In this document: positions 43,180-52,103 of the stretch, piece after piece
How positions within the stretch are numbered: position 1 is the stretch's first letter
Layout: every line of letters starts with the position of its first letter
Assembly: GCF_032926325.1 (NCBI RefSeq)
Contig: NZ_CP136709.1
Span: 3,566,501 to 3,630,500, forward strand
Origin: Aestuariibaculum lutulentum
GTDB taxonomy: Bacteria > Bacteroidota > Bacteroidia > Flavobacteriales > Flavobacteriaceae
Reading direction: 5' to 3'
DNA: 64,000 bases
Notes under the pieces: model-generated
Told to the model about the DNA's origin: nothing
Databases searched by the model: none
The model's input: the letters and a program-made list of their open reading frames with translations, nothing else
Made by a program: the position numbers and the translations under genes

Positions 43180-44262
43180 ATGAATAGATATAGTAGACAT
43201 ATCATACTTTCCGAAATTGGTGAAAGCGGTCAAAACAAACTACTAAACGCCAAAGTTTTAGTTATTGGTGCCGGCGGTTTAGGTTGTCCAATCCTGCAAT
43301 ATCTTGCAGCTGCAGGTATTGGCACACTTGGTATTGTAGATTTCGATGTGGTTGATATTACCAACCTGCAACGTCAAATATTATTTGGCACAGCAACAGT
43401 TGGAACAAACAAAGCATTAGCAGCTAAACAACGTCTGGAAGATTTAAACGATAGCATTTCCATTATCGCTTATCAGGAAAGATTAAATCATAAAAATGCC
43501 TTAAAACTTTTCAAACAATACGACATTATTGTTGATGGTACCGACAACTTTGAAACTCGTTATTTAATAAATGACGCTTGTGTTATCAGCAACAAACCAC
43601 TGGTTTTTGGAGCGATTTATAAGTTCGAAGGACAGGTTTCGGTATTTAATTACCAAAACGGACCAACTTACCGATGTCTGTTCCCTGAAGCTCCCGAAAA
43701 AAATACCGTTCCCAATTGTTCTGAAATTGGTGTTTTAGGGGTTTTACCAGGAATTATTGGCACGATGCAAGCAAACGAAGTGTTAAAAATCATTTTAGAA
43801 ATAGGCAATACACTTTCTGGAAAACTGCTTTGCTACAATGCACTTAATAGCCAAACAATTGTTTTAAACATTTCAAAGAACAGTTATGAGATTGAAAAAA
43901 CTCTAAAAAACAAAGACAGTTTTACATCAAAAACGACCGAAGTTTTTTGCGAAATAGAACCAAAAACAGTTTCTATTGAAGATATTTTAGATCAAAACAA
44001 CATTCAGCTTATCGATATTAGGGAAGTCCACGAAACACCAAAAGTTGAAGGTTTAGCTGTTACGTTAATCCCTTTAAGTGAATTAAACCAACATCTAAAC
44101 CAAATTCAACCAGATAAAGACAAATATATTTTTTGTCAGTCTGGTATCCGAAGCAAAAAGGCTGTTTCCATACTCCAGGATTTAAATATTAAAAACTGTT
44201 TCAGCCTAAAAGAAGGTGCTCCAGACATCATTGAATACCTAACACAACAAAATCAAAAATAA
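43180..44262 (+). CDS. moeB: MoeB-type adenylyltransferase with C-terminal rhodanese domain
   Basis: 360-aa enzyme. The ThiF/MoeB domain (about 1-245) has VLVIGAGGLGCPILQYLAAAG, the FDVVDITNLQRQILF region and VDGTDNFETRYLIND. The rhodanese domain (about 265-358) ends with active-site YIFCQSGIRSKKA. It would activate the MoaD C-terminus and hand sulfur to it. The CPxC-type zinc ligands seen near residue 245 in many MoeB/ThiF proteins are not evident. It begins 5 bp after the mobA-moaD gene, its likely substrate. Confidence 0.9.
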   Translation: MNRYSRHIILSEIGESGQNKLLNAKVLVIGAGGLGCPILQYLAAAGIGTLGIVDFDVVDITNLQRQILFGTATVGTNKALAAKQRLEDLNDSISIIAYQERLNHKNALKLFKQYDIIVDGTDNFETRYLINDACVISNKPLVFGAIYKFEGQVSVFNYQNGPTYRCLFPEAPEKNTVPNCSEIGVLGVLPGIIGTMQANEVLKIILEIGNTLSGKLLCYNALNSQTIVLNISKNSYEIEKTLKNKDSFTSKTTEVFCEIEPKTVSIEDILDQNNIQLIDIREVHETPKVEGLAVTLIPLSELNQHLNQIQPDKDKYIFCQSGIRSKKAVSILQDLNIKNCFSLKEGAPDIIEYLTQQNQK

Positions 44263-44705
44263 TGACCGACAAAAAAATAAAAAACGTATTTCAGCAAGGT
44301 GCCATTTCATCAGAATTTATAGGAAATTCTATTGCTAAACATCAAACCAAAACCAGCATCGGTGCTCACAACATATTTTTAGGGCAGGTACGTGCCGATG
44401 TTATCGATGGTAAAACGGTTTCTGCCATTGAATACACAGCTTACGAAGATATGGCTAACGAAAAATTTCACGAGATTCGCGAATCGGCTTTTGATAAATT
44501 CGATTTAACCTGCATGCACATTTATCATAGTTTAGGCACAGTGAAAGCAGGCGAAATATGTTTATTCGTTTTTGTCTCTTCACCAAGACGAAAAGTTGTT
44601 TTTGAAGCTCTAGAATATATTGTTGAAAAAATAAAAGCCCAGGTTCCTGTTTTTGGAAAGGAAATTTTTGAAGACAACACGCATCAGTGGAAGAAAAACA
44701 ATTAA
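44262..44705 (+). CDS. moaE: molybdopterin synthase catalytic subunit MoaE
   Basis: 147-aa large subunit of MPT synthase, which converts cyclic pyranopterin monophosphate to molybdopterin using MoaD thiocarboxylate. Conserved IGAHNIFLGQVRAD, EYTAYEDMA and KAQVPVFGKEIFED (catalytic Lys region) are visible. Its ATG overlaps the moeB stop in TAATG, so translation is coupled. Its MoaD partner would be the C-terminal domain of the mobA-moaD product. Confidence 0.93.
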   Translation: MTDKKIKNVFQQGAISSEFIGNSIAKHQTKTSIGAHNIFLGQVRADVIDGKTVSAIEYTAYEDMANEKFHEIRESAFDKFDLTCMHIYHSLGTVKAGEICLFVFVSSPRRKVVFEALEYIVEKIKAQVPVFGKEIFEDNTHQWKKNN

Positions 44706-44727
44706 ACCCATAACGATTCAACATACC

Positions 44728-45639
44728 ATGGTCGACATCACACATAAAAACACCACACTACGTATTGCTTCAGCTCAAGCTATTGTAAAAGTAAGTAAAC
44801 CTGAAACCATTGAAGCTATAAAAAATGATACGGTTCCAAAAGGAAACGTTTTAGCGATGAGCAAAGCCGCCGGATTACTTGGCGTAAAGCGTACACCAGA
44901 CATATTACCAGATTGCCACCCATTACCTATTGAATACACAGGCGTGGAATACGAGATAAACGGATTAGAAATTACCGTGTTATTCACTGTAAAAACCATT
45001 TACAAAACCGGCGTTGAAGTTGAAGCCATGCATGGCGCCAGCGTGGTCGCTTTAAATATGTACGATATGCTGAAGCCAATTGATAAAGGCATCGAAATTC
45101 ACGCGATTAAATTACTAAACAAAAAAGGTGGCAAATCGGATTTTAAAAACCGTTTCAGAACAGATATTAAAGCCGCTGTTATTGTGTGTTCCGACACCAT
45201 TTCGGCCGGAGAAAAAGAAGACAGAGCAGGAAAAGCTATTATTGAAAAACTGGAAGCGAGTAATGTAAAAATTGAAGATTATATCGTGATTCCCGATGAA
45301 CTGGACATCATTCAAAATAAAGCAAAAACTTATCAGGAAGCCGGAATTGATTTAGTGATTTACACAGGTGGTACAGGACTTTCAAATCGCGATGTAACTC
45401 CTGAAGCCTTAATCCCAATTTTAGACCGACGGATTCCTGGCATTGAAGAAGCTATACGCAATTATGGTCAGGAAAGAACGCCCTATTCTATGCTTTCCAG
45501 AAGCATTGCCGGAACAATAAAAAACACCTTAGTTCTAGCTTTACCTGGATCAACCAACGGTGCCAAAGAATCGATGGACGCTGTCTTCCCTTCGGTTTTA
45601 CACATCTTCGGGGTATTAAGAGGTGCCAGGCACGATTAA
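44728..45639 (+). CDS. moaC: bifunctional MoaC/MoaB molybdenum cofactor protein
   Basis: The ATG at 44728 (MVDITHKNTTLR) is the natural MoaC start; the longer frame begins inside moaE. The 303-aa product has a MoaC domain (about 1-150; LLGVKRTPDILPDCHPLPIEY, MHGASVVALNMYDMLKPIDKG) that makes cPMP with MoaA, and a MoaB/MogA domain (about 155-303; VIVCSDTISAGEKEDRAG, TGGTGLSNRDVTPEAL, LPGSTNGAKESMD) that adenylates MPT. This fusion is recurrent in Bacteroidota. Last gene of the moeA operon; moaA is about 6.5 kb away on the same strand. Confidence 0.95.
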   Translation: MVDITHKNTTLRIASAQAIVKVSKPETIEAIKNDTVPKGNVLAMSKAAGLLGVKRTPDILPDCHPLPIEYTGVEYEINGLEITVLFTVKTIYKTGVEVEAMHGASVVALNMYDMLKPIDKGIEIHAIKLLNKKGGKSDFKNRFRTDIKAAVIVCSDTISAGEKEDRAGKAIIEKLEASNVKIEDYIVIPDELDIIQNKAKTYQEAGIDLVIYTGGTGLSNRDVTPEALIPILDRRIPGIEEAIRNYGQERTPYSMLSRSIAGTIKNTLVLALPGSTNGAKESMDAVFPSVLHIFGVLRGARHD

Positions 45640-45649
45640 ACACAATTAC

Positions 45650-45690
45650 ATTTAACCTGAAGGTAAACTAAAATTAACTTCAGGTTAAAT
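45650..45690. terminator. 13-bp hairpin after the Moco operon
   Basis: Perfect stem ATTTAACCTGAAG/CTTCAGGTTAAAT with a 15-nt loop, 10 bp after moaC-moaB. There is no T run, so it may be a weak terminator, an mRNA end protector or an operator for the AraC gene that follows. Confidence 0.5.
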
Positions 45691-45736
45691 GCCTTTGGTT
45701 TCTTTAAAGGTAGTTTTACGGATTAAATTTTTCCTA

Positions 45737-46801
45737 ATGAATTACCTAATTAGCATTATAGTTTTTCAGGCTATATTTTCATTTATCCTTTTAGCATCAC
45801 AAAGAAACAAAGACACTTTCGAGAAACTCATCTCTCTTTTCATGTTTTTTATTTCGTTGCATTTATCAACAAAACTTACTTTTTTAGTATTTCTTAAAAA
45901 CAACCCGGTATATTATAATGTCCCTACAAGTTTTAGTTTTGCCTACGGCCCTATACTCTATCTGGCGACAACATCTTTAAAAGAAAAAATAACTCTAAAA
46001 TCTATTTTATTACATTTTAGTCCGTTTGTTGTTTCAACAATCAGTTTCATTGTTATTTTATTTCAAATCAGCTTCTATGATAACCACGGATTTTTAGACA
46101 TATACGAAGTCTTTATACTTTCTGAAATTGCCTCTTTAGGGATTTATCCAATTTTAAGTCTAAAAAAACTAAATAGCTATAATGAAGCTATCAAAAAGGA
46201 ACGTGTTAAGTTCTTAAAGATACTATCTTACATTTTTGTAGCACTGGTTTCCTTATTTTTCATCATTATAATTTTATCGCAATTCGGATTATACATCAAC
46301 GCCAGATTAACCTATGTATTTTTCCTAGCAACCTCTATAACTGTTGTTCTTTTTAAAATTAAAACCTATCAAAACCCGGATTACGTTTCTGCTACAGCGA
46401 TAACAAATGAAGCAGAAGAACAGAAATACTCGACTTCCAATTTAAGCGATTCTGATTTAAATAACTATAAAACCAAAATTGAATCTTATTTCAAATCTAA
46501 CAAGCCTTATTTAGATCCTGAACTTACACTTCTGCAATTATCAAAACGATTAGACATTCCAAAACATCACGTTACTCAGGTATTAAATACAGGCTTCAAT
46601 AAGAATTTCTACCAGTTTATTAATGAATATCGTGTGAATGCGGTGGTTCAAAAACTGTCAAATTCTAAACAAAACGAAAATATTATAGATATTGCTTTTA
46701 GTTGTGGGTTTAATTCAAAATCTACCTTCAATACCTACTTCAAAAAAGTAACCGGACAAACACCAAAATCGTTCAAACAAACCCTTTTTTTAGCGAGTTA
46801 A
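45737..46801 (+). CDS. membrane-bound AraC-family transcription regulator
   Basis: I choose the ATG at 45737, which gives 354 aa beginning with a hydrophobic MNYLISIIVFQAIFSFILL; the longer frame to 45689 runs into a hairpin. The first 215 residues have about seven TM segments, the C-terminal part (about 245-350) is an AraC HTH with LQLSKRLDIPKHHVTQVLN and IAFSCGFNSKSTFNTYFKK. Flavobacterial regulators of this architecture often adjoin TonB-receptor loci. It precedes the receptor gene by 190 bp on the same strand and probably controls it. Confidence 0.85.
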   Translation: MNYLISIIVFQAIFSFILLASQRNKDTFEKLISLFMFFISLHLSTKLTFLVFLKNNPVYYNVPTSFSFAYGPILYLATTSLKEKITLKSILLHFSPFVVSTISFIVILFQISFYDNHGFLDIYEVFILSEIASLGIYPILSLKKLNSYNEAIKKERVKFLKILSYIFVALVSLFFIIIILSQFGLYINARLTYVFFLATSITVVLFKIKTYQNPDYVSATAITNEAEEQKYSTSNLSDSDLNNYKTKIESYFKSNKPYLDPELTLLQLSKRLDIPKHHVTQVLNTGFNKNFYQFINEYRVNAVVQKLSNSKQNENIIDIAFSCGFNSKSTFNTYFKKVTGQTPKSFKQTLFLAS

Positions 46802-46990
46802 CTTTTTGTTAATGAAGAACATTAAATTTCTTAACAAAACACAAATACCTATAAATCAATTAGTTATAGTAAAAATAAGTTCGAATTATTTAAGACGTAC
46901 GTTTAAAACGTCCTTCTCAAGTACAACAAACCTTTTTCATTGGTATCGATATAATATTTGCATCAAAAATTAATCAAAACCAATTTTTAA

Positions 46991-49864
46991 ATGAAAACAA
47001 AACAAACACTTTTAAACTATTTCGGACTACTATTAGTCTTTTGTTTAAGTGGACGTGCTATGGCACAAAATGCAGAAATTATAGGTTCTGTAAAAGATGA
47101 ACTGGGAGCACTTCCTGGTGCAAACATTATTGTTAAAGGAACTACTAATGGTACCAACACAGATTTCGACGGGCATTTTAACATTACCAATGTAAACCCA
47201 GGAGAATTAACACTTGTTGTGTCATATATTGGATACAAAACTCAGGAAGTTGAAGTCGTTGCCAGAAAAAACGAACCTGTAAATATTGGAGACATTGCAT
47301 TAAGCAGTGGAAATGAATTAGACCAGATTGTTATTCAGGGTAACAACTTACCAAATCAACAAAAAGCCTTAAACATCAAGAAAAACTCTATTGCTATTAT
47401 GGAGGTTTTAGCTTCTGATGCTATTGGTAAATTACCAGACAGAAATGCCGCTGAAGCCGTACAACGTGTTTCTGGAGTTTCTATTGAACGTGACCACGGT
47501 GAAGGCCGTTACGTTATTGTGCGTGGTACACCAATCGCTTGGAACTCGACGTTAATGAATGGTGACCGTATGCCTTCAACCGAAGGAACATCAGATAATA
47601 CCGGAGGAACACGCTCGGCGCCTTTAGATATTTTCCCTTCAGAAATGATTAAATATGTACAACTTTCTAAAGCGATTACCCCTGATATGGAAGGTGATGC
47701 GATTGGAGGTTCGGTTAACTTCATTACCAAAACAGCACCTTCTAAGAAAACCTTAAACGTTAACTTAGGTTACGGTTACAACAATCAGGCTCAAAAACCA
47801 ATCCAGAGTGGATCTTTAGTTTATGGTGACCGCGTAGCAAACGGAAAAATAGGATTCTTAGTATCTGGAACCTACTGGAACAGGAACTGGGGTACAGATA
47901 ACTACGAGTTAGTTTACGACCAGGATAACCAGGCGATTAACAACCTACAGTTACGCGATTATTTGGGCGCAAGAACCACAACAGGTTTAAACACAGGGTT
48001 AGAGTTTAAACCAAACGATAACAACACCTTATACTTAAGAAGTCTTTACACCAACTTCAAAGATGAAGAGTCTGCAGTAGAGCATATCTTTAACTTTGAT
48101 GATAGCGATATGGATGTTCGTGTAAGACACGGTATTGTAGATATTAACATGCACGGTATCGAGTTTGGGGGTGACCATAAATTCAATAACGGAAAGTTCG
48201 ATTTAGACTGGAAATTATCGACCTACTCAGCCGAAATGGGTAACAAAAAAGTAAAAGGTTCTGATGCCAATACCGATGCTTATTTAATGGCGACATTCTC
48301 TACTCCTGTTACTTATAACAACTTAACAAGCGACGGATACAAATTCTTAGATATAGATTCACCGGCTGGATACAACGGCGATCACTACGATAATATTCAA
48401 CCGTATTTAGACGCTCCTGTTACAGCAGATCAACTACTACTAAACAACAAAATGGCTTATCCTGCCTTCAGTTTAGAAGACGATTACACCGCTAAATTAG
48501 ATTTAACATACAACGCTAACGACAAATTAAGAATTAAAGTTGGTGGTAAGTTTAAAAGAATGGACTTAGAACGTGGTACTCCTTACACTTACAGCTTATA
48601 TTTAGGAAATTACTACGGTGCTCCAATTGCGATGAGTGATTTTGAAACCAGAACATTCCCTTTAAAAGGTGGTTATTTATCGGAAATTGGAAGTCCGTAC
48701 AACAACGTATTAGTTGAAAACACGATTCGCTTAGATCAAATCGATAATTTATTTACCGATGAATATGATGCGAACCCGTTATTCTACAACATCAAATTTG
48801 ACGAAAACAACCCATCTTCAGCAGGTTCATTCTACTCAGGTTACGAGCAGGTCATGGCTGGTTATACTATGGCTGATTACGATTTAACAAGTAAGTTAAA
48901 AGTTATTGGAGGAGTTCGTTACGAACACACAAACTTAGAGTACAAAGGTCACTCTGTTGTAACCGATGCTGATGACAATACAACTATTGAAAAAGTAAAG
49001 AACAACAACGATTTTGGCTCTCTTTTACCAATGGTTCACTTAAAATATCAGGCTCAGGACAATTTAAACGTGAAGTTTGCCTATACCAGAACGATGGCGC
49101 GTGCTAACTTCTCTGAACTTAACCCTACAGAAACCATTAGTTTACTAACAACTCCAAACACTATTAGTCGTGGTAACATTAAATTAGAACCTACTTACTC
49201 GAATAACTTCGATTTAATTGGAGAATACTTCTTTGAAAATGTAGGGATTTTAAGTGGAGGTGCTTTCTATAAAGCCTTAGAAAATGTAATCTATACAGGA
49301 AGAAGTTTCCAGACTATCGATGGCAATTTATTTCAGGTTACACAACCACAAAACTCTGAAACAGGATGGTTAGCAGGTTTCGAATTAGGATTGTCTAAAC
49401 GATTAACCTTCTTACCAGGTGTCTTAGGAGGATTAGGTGTTGAAGCGAATTATACGTTTGCTGATTCTGAAATGGAAGTACCAATGTATACAACCAATGC
49501 GTCTACAGGAGAAGTTGAAGTTTCAACAACGACAGAGAAAATTCCATCTCAGTCGAAACATATCTTTAATGCCTCGTTATTTTACGAAAAAGGACCTTTA
49601 TCGTTCCGTTTAGCTGGAAACTATAAAGATGCATCTTTAGCTATGGTTCAAGGAAACCCAGAAAACTACCGCTGGTACGGTAAAAACCTAACTGTTGATT
49701 TTACAGCATCGGCAAACCTGACTAAAAACATGAAAGTTTACGTAGAGCTTAACAACTTAACAAACGAACCATTAAGATACTACCAAGGCGTTTCAGAAAG
49801 ACCAGAGCAAACTGAGTACTACTCTATAAGAGGTTTATTCGGAATCAACTATCAAATATTTTAG
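46991..49864 (+). CDS. TonB-dependent outer-membrane receptor
   Basis: 957-aa receptor with signal peptide ending AMAQ (about 26), an N-terminal carboxypeptidase-regulatory-like domain (about 28-108, VKDELGALPGANIIVKGT), a plug domain (about 120-255, with IGKLPDRNAAEAVQRVSGVSI) and a 22-strand barrel ending YYSIRGLFGINYQIF. The plug sequence is of the Caulobacter/Xanthomonas-like type, not the classic SusC type, and no SusD partner is present. Two secreted phosphatase-like proteins follow directly, so the ligand may be released from, or carried as, a phosphorylated compound. Confidence 0.9.
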   Translation: MKTKQTLLNYFGLLLVFCLSGRAMAQNAEIIGSVKDELGALPGANIIVKGTTNGTNTDFDGHFNITNVNPGELTLVVSYIGYKTQEVEVVARKNEPVNIGDIALSSGNELDQIVIQGNNLPNQQKALNIKKNSIAIMEVLASDAIGKLPDRNAAEAVQRVSGVSIERDHGEGRYVIVRGTPIAWNSTLMNGDRMPSTEGTSDNTGGTRSAPLDIFPSEMIKYVQLSKAITPDMEGDAIGGSVNFITKTAPSKKTLNVNLGYGYNNQAQKPIQSGSLVYGDRVANGKIGFLVSGTYWNRNWGTDNYELVYDQDNQAINNLQLRDYLGARTTTGLNTGLEFKPNDNNTLYLRSLYTNFKDEESAVEHIFNFDDSDMDVRVRHGIVDINMHGIEFGGDHKFNNGKFDLDWKLSTYSAEMGNKKVKGSDANTDAYLMATFSTPVTYNNLTSDGYKFLDIDSPAGYNGDHYDNIQPYLDAPVTADQLLLNNKMAYPAFSLEDDYTAKLDLTYNANDKLRIKVGGKFKRMDLERGTPYTYSLYLGNYYGAPIAMSDFETRTFPLKGGYLSEIGSPYNNVLVENTIRLDQIDNLFTDEYDANPLFYNIKFDENNPSSAGSFYSGYEQVMAGYTMADYDLTSKLKVIGGVRYEHTNLEYKGHSVVTDADDNTTIEKVKNNNDFGSLLPMVHLKYQAQDNLNVKFAYTRTMARANFSELNPTETISLLTTPNTISRGNIKLEPTYSNNFDLIGEYFFENVGILSGGAFYKALENVIYTGRSFQTIDGNLFQVTQPQNSETGWLAGFELGLSKRLTFLPGVLGGLGVEANYTFADSEMEVPMYTTNASTGEVEVSTTTEKIPSQSKHIFNASLFYEKGPLSFRLAGNYKDASLAMVQGNPENYRWYGKNLTVDFTASANLTKNMKVYVELNNLTNEPLRYYQGVSERPEQTEYYSIRGLFGINYQIF

Positions 49865-49869
49865 TACTT

Positions 49870-50712
49870 ATGTTAAGACAAACAATATTCAATCTATTAA
49901 TTTCAGCAAGTTGTGCGGTTAGTTTAACCGCACAAACTTCAGAAAACAATAAATCCTACGAAACTCACGTAAATTTAGAAGGTGAAGACAACTTTAGAGA
50001 TATGGGAGGTTTTATTGGAGCCGACGGAAAACGGGTATTATACCGAAAACTATTTCGTTCAGGAGAACTTTCAGCTTTAACCGATGCCGATCAGGAAACC
50101 ATTAAACAATTAGGTTTAGAGCAAGTCATTGACTTGAGAACAGCCCATGAAGTTGAAGAAAAACCAGATCGCATTTCTTCCGACATTAAAATGTACTTCT
50201 ATCCTCTAATGGCAAATGACCCATCTGGAAAAACAGTTAATGCAGAATCTTTTATCGCCGATGTGCTTTCCGGAAAATACAGTGCAAAAGAAAAAATGCT
50301 TGAATTTTATGGTACAATAGACACCCAAAAGAAAAAAGGTTTTGAAACTGTATTTAACTTATTAGAGACAGGCAAAACTACACTATGGCATTGCCAGGCA
50401 GGTCAAGACAGAGCTGGCATGACAGCCGCTTTAGTTTTATGGTCGTTAGGAGTAAATAGAGCCGACATCGTTAAAGATTATTTAGCAACTAAAACCTATC
50501 TTGCAAAATCTTACGAACAATATCACAATTATATTTCAACCAAATATGGTAAAGAAGCTTTAGAAAAACTAAAGAAAAACTTTGGTCCAAGTGAAGCTTT
50601 CATAAATGCCTTTTTAGATAACATAGAAAAGGAATATGGAAATGTTGATACTTTTCTTGAAACCATTCATGTCGACGTCAATAAAATGAGAACTAATTAT
50701 TTAGAGTCATAA
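49870..50712 (+). CDS. secreted tyrosine-phosphatase-like protein (Y_phosphatase3 type)
   Basis: 280-aa periplasmic protein with a signal peptide ending SLTAQ (about 24). It has the opening NLEGEDNFRDMGGFIG and the phosphatase P-loop HCQAGQDRAGM (HCx5R), as in the LipA/Y_phosphatase3 family acting on phosphotyrosine or phosphoinositides. It lies 5 bp after the TonB receptor gene, and a second, related phosphatase follows after 33 bp, so the three form an operon. Exported phosphatases next to a receptor suggest use of a phosphorylated nutrient. Confidence 0.85.
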   Translation: MLRQTIFNLLISASCAVSLTAQTSENNKSYETHVNLEGEDNFRDMGGFIGADGKRVLYRKLFRSGELSALTDADQETIKQLGLEQVIDLRTAHEVEEKPDRISSDIKMYFYPLMANDPSGKTVNAESFIADVLSGKYSAKEKMLEFYGTIDTQKKKGFETVFNLLETGKTTLWHCQAGQDRAGMTAALVLWSLGVNRADIVKDYLATKTYLAKSYEQYHNYISTKYGKEALEKLKKNFGPSEAFINAFLDNIEKEYGNVDTFLETIHVDVNKMRTNYLES

Positions 50713-50745
50713 AACTCTATTTTCAAAAAATAAGTATCAAATCAA

Positions 50746-51834
50746 ATGATAAATAAAAAACATATAAAAGGCCTGCTTAGTGTTGCCAGTATAGCCGTAT
50801 TTGCGGCTTGTGCAGAGTATACAAAACCAGAACGACCAGAATACACTTTAAACGAAGTTATTTATGTCGATAAATTACCTGAAAAAGATTACCAATTAAC
50901 TCTAAGAAGCAAAGGTAACTGGAATGTATATTCGGGTAACAGTTTTGAAACTATAAACTGGAAAGCTCCTGTAACACTTTCTAACGAAAACAAAATCATA
51001 ACTATTAAAAACAGCACTCCTAACCAACGTTTAGCTTTTGCTGCAGTTAACGGCAAAGATACTTTACACTTAACCGAACGTGAAATCGATTTAGAAAACA
51101 GTGTAAACTTTAGAGATTTAGGAGGTATTCCAACCCAAGATGGCAAACACACAAAATGGGGCTTAATTTATCGTTCTGGCGAATTATCAGATCTTACAAA
51201 CGAAGATTTAGCCTACATGAGCACTATCGATATTAAATCCATTTTGGATTTTAGAACCAACGAAGAAATCGAAGAAAAACCAGACATGTATCCTAATGGT
51301 GTGCAATGGTTTCATGTGCCTGTTGGAAATATGGGAAATGGCAATATGAAAGAAATGTTTGGAAAACTGAGAGAGGCCAATCCTGAAACGTTTGACGGCG
51401 GTAAACTTATGGAAGACATTTCAGAAGATTTATTAAAAAGTAAAGACGCCTTTAAAACCCTTTTCAGTGATTTACTAAATAACGACAGAACACCGTTATT
51501 ATTCCACTGTACCGCAGGTAAAGACCGAACAGGACATGCCTCAGCTTTAATTTTAACGGCTTTAGGTGTTGATGAAGAAACCATTTATAATGAGTACACG
51601 TTATCAAACTACTTTAGATATGATAACAACGAAGAAACCATTAAAAAGGCTGCAAAATTCTACGGTATCGACCAGAGAATTTTAAGACCAATGATGAGCG
51701 TTAGACGTTCATATTTACAAACAGGTATGGATATCTTAAAAGCCGAATATGGCTCTGTACAAAACTATCTTGAAACCGAAATAGGACTGGATTCTACCGC
51801 CATTTCTAAATTGAGAAATAAGTTCTTAGAATAA
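50746..51834 (+). CDS. lipoprotein tyrosine-phosphatase-like protein (Y_phosphatase3 type)
   Basis: 362-aa paralogue of the previous gene, with a lipobox VFAAC-AEY (Cys about 22) and an N-terminal extra domain (about 30-110) that could bind a ligand. The phosphatase part has NFRDLGGIPTQDGKHTKWG and the P-loop HCTAGKDRTGH. It would be attached to the envelope. No kinase or other enzyme accompanies the pair. A structured RNA candidate begins only 2 bp after its stop codon. Confidence 0.85.
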   Translation: MINKKHIKGLLSVASIAVFAACAEYTKPERPEYTLNEVIYVDKLPEKDYQLTLRSKGNWNVYSGNSFETINWKAPVTLSNENKIITIKNSTPNQRLAFAAVNGKDTLHLTEREIDLENSVNFRDLGGIPTQDGKHTKWGLIYRSGELSDLTNEDLAYMSTIDIKSILDFRTNEEIEEKPDMYPNGVQWFHVPVGNMGNGNMKEMFGKLREANPETFDGGKLMEDISEDLLKSKDAFKTLFSDLLNNDRTPLLFHCTAGKDRTGHASALILTALGVDEETIYNEYTLSNYFRYDNNEETIKKAAKFYGIDQRILRPMMSVRRSYLQTGMDILKAEYGSVQNYLETEIGLDSTAISKLRNKFLE

Positions 51835-51835
51835 A

Positions 51836-51903
51836 ACTAACTATAGGTTGAATCGGGATTTGAAAAGATTGAATCTCCGCAACCGAAAGCAATTTGAGTT
51901 AGT
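51836..51903 (+). ncRNA. candidate structured RNA after the phosphatase operon
   Basis: Nested stems: ACTAACT (51836-51842) with AGTTAGT (51897-51903); GGTTG (51846-51850) with CAACC (51880-51884); CGGGATT (51854-51860) with AATC-T-CCG (51872-51879, one bulged T). A terminator follows 16 bp later. I cannot match it to a known RNA family. Confidence 0.35.
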
Positions 51904-51919
51904 CATTTTCATTTTGTTA

Positions 51920-51957
51920 AAAAGCCACAATTTTTATTGTGGCTTTTGTTGTTTTTA
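51920..51957 (+). terminator. terminator after the receptor-phosphatase operon
   Basis: Perfect 11-bp stem AAAAGCCACAA/TTGTGGCTTTT with a 6-nt loop, followed by T-rich sequence. Confidence 0.9.
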
Positions 51958-52029
51958 AGTGTAAAACAATAAATTCAGCTTAAATCAAATATTTCCTTTT
52001 AATTACTGCATCCTTTATAAATTCTATTA

Positions 52030-52037
52030 TATATTTG
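52030..52037 (+). promoter_or_regulatory. -7 box of moaA
   Basis: TATATTTG, exact TAnnTTTG, 66 bp before moaA. The leader also has an AGGAG sequence 7 bp before the ATG, an unusually good Shine-Dalgarno for this group. Confidence 0.6.
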
Positions 52038-52103
52038 ATATGCATTGACTATTGAAAGGCTTATTCGTAACTTTATTAAAAGCCAATTTGCAGGAGATTT
52101 AAA

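Noticed and set aside
51836..51903. Molybdenum cofactor riboswitch for moaA
   Set aside because: The sequence does not match what I remember of the Moco aptamer, and a terminator and a separate moaA promoter lie between it and moaA.
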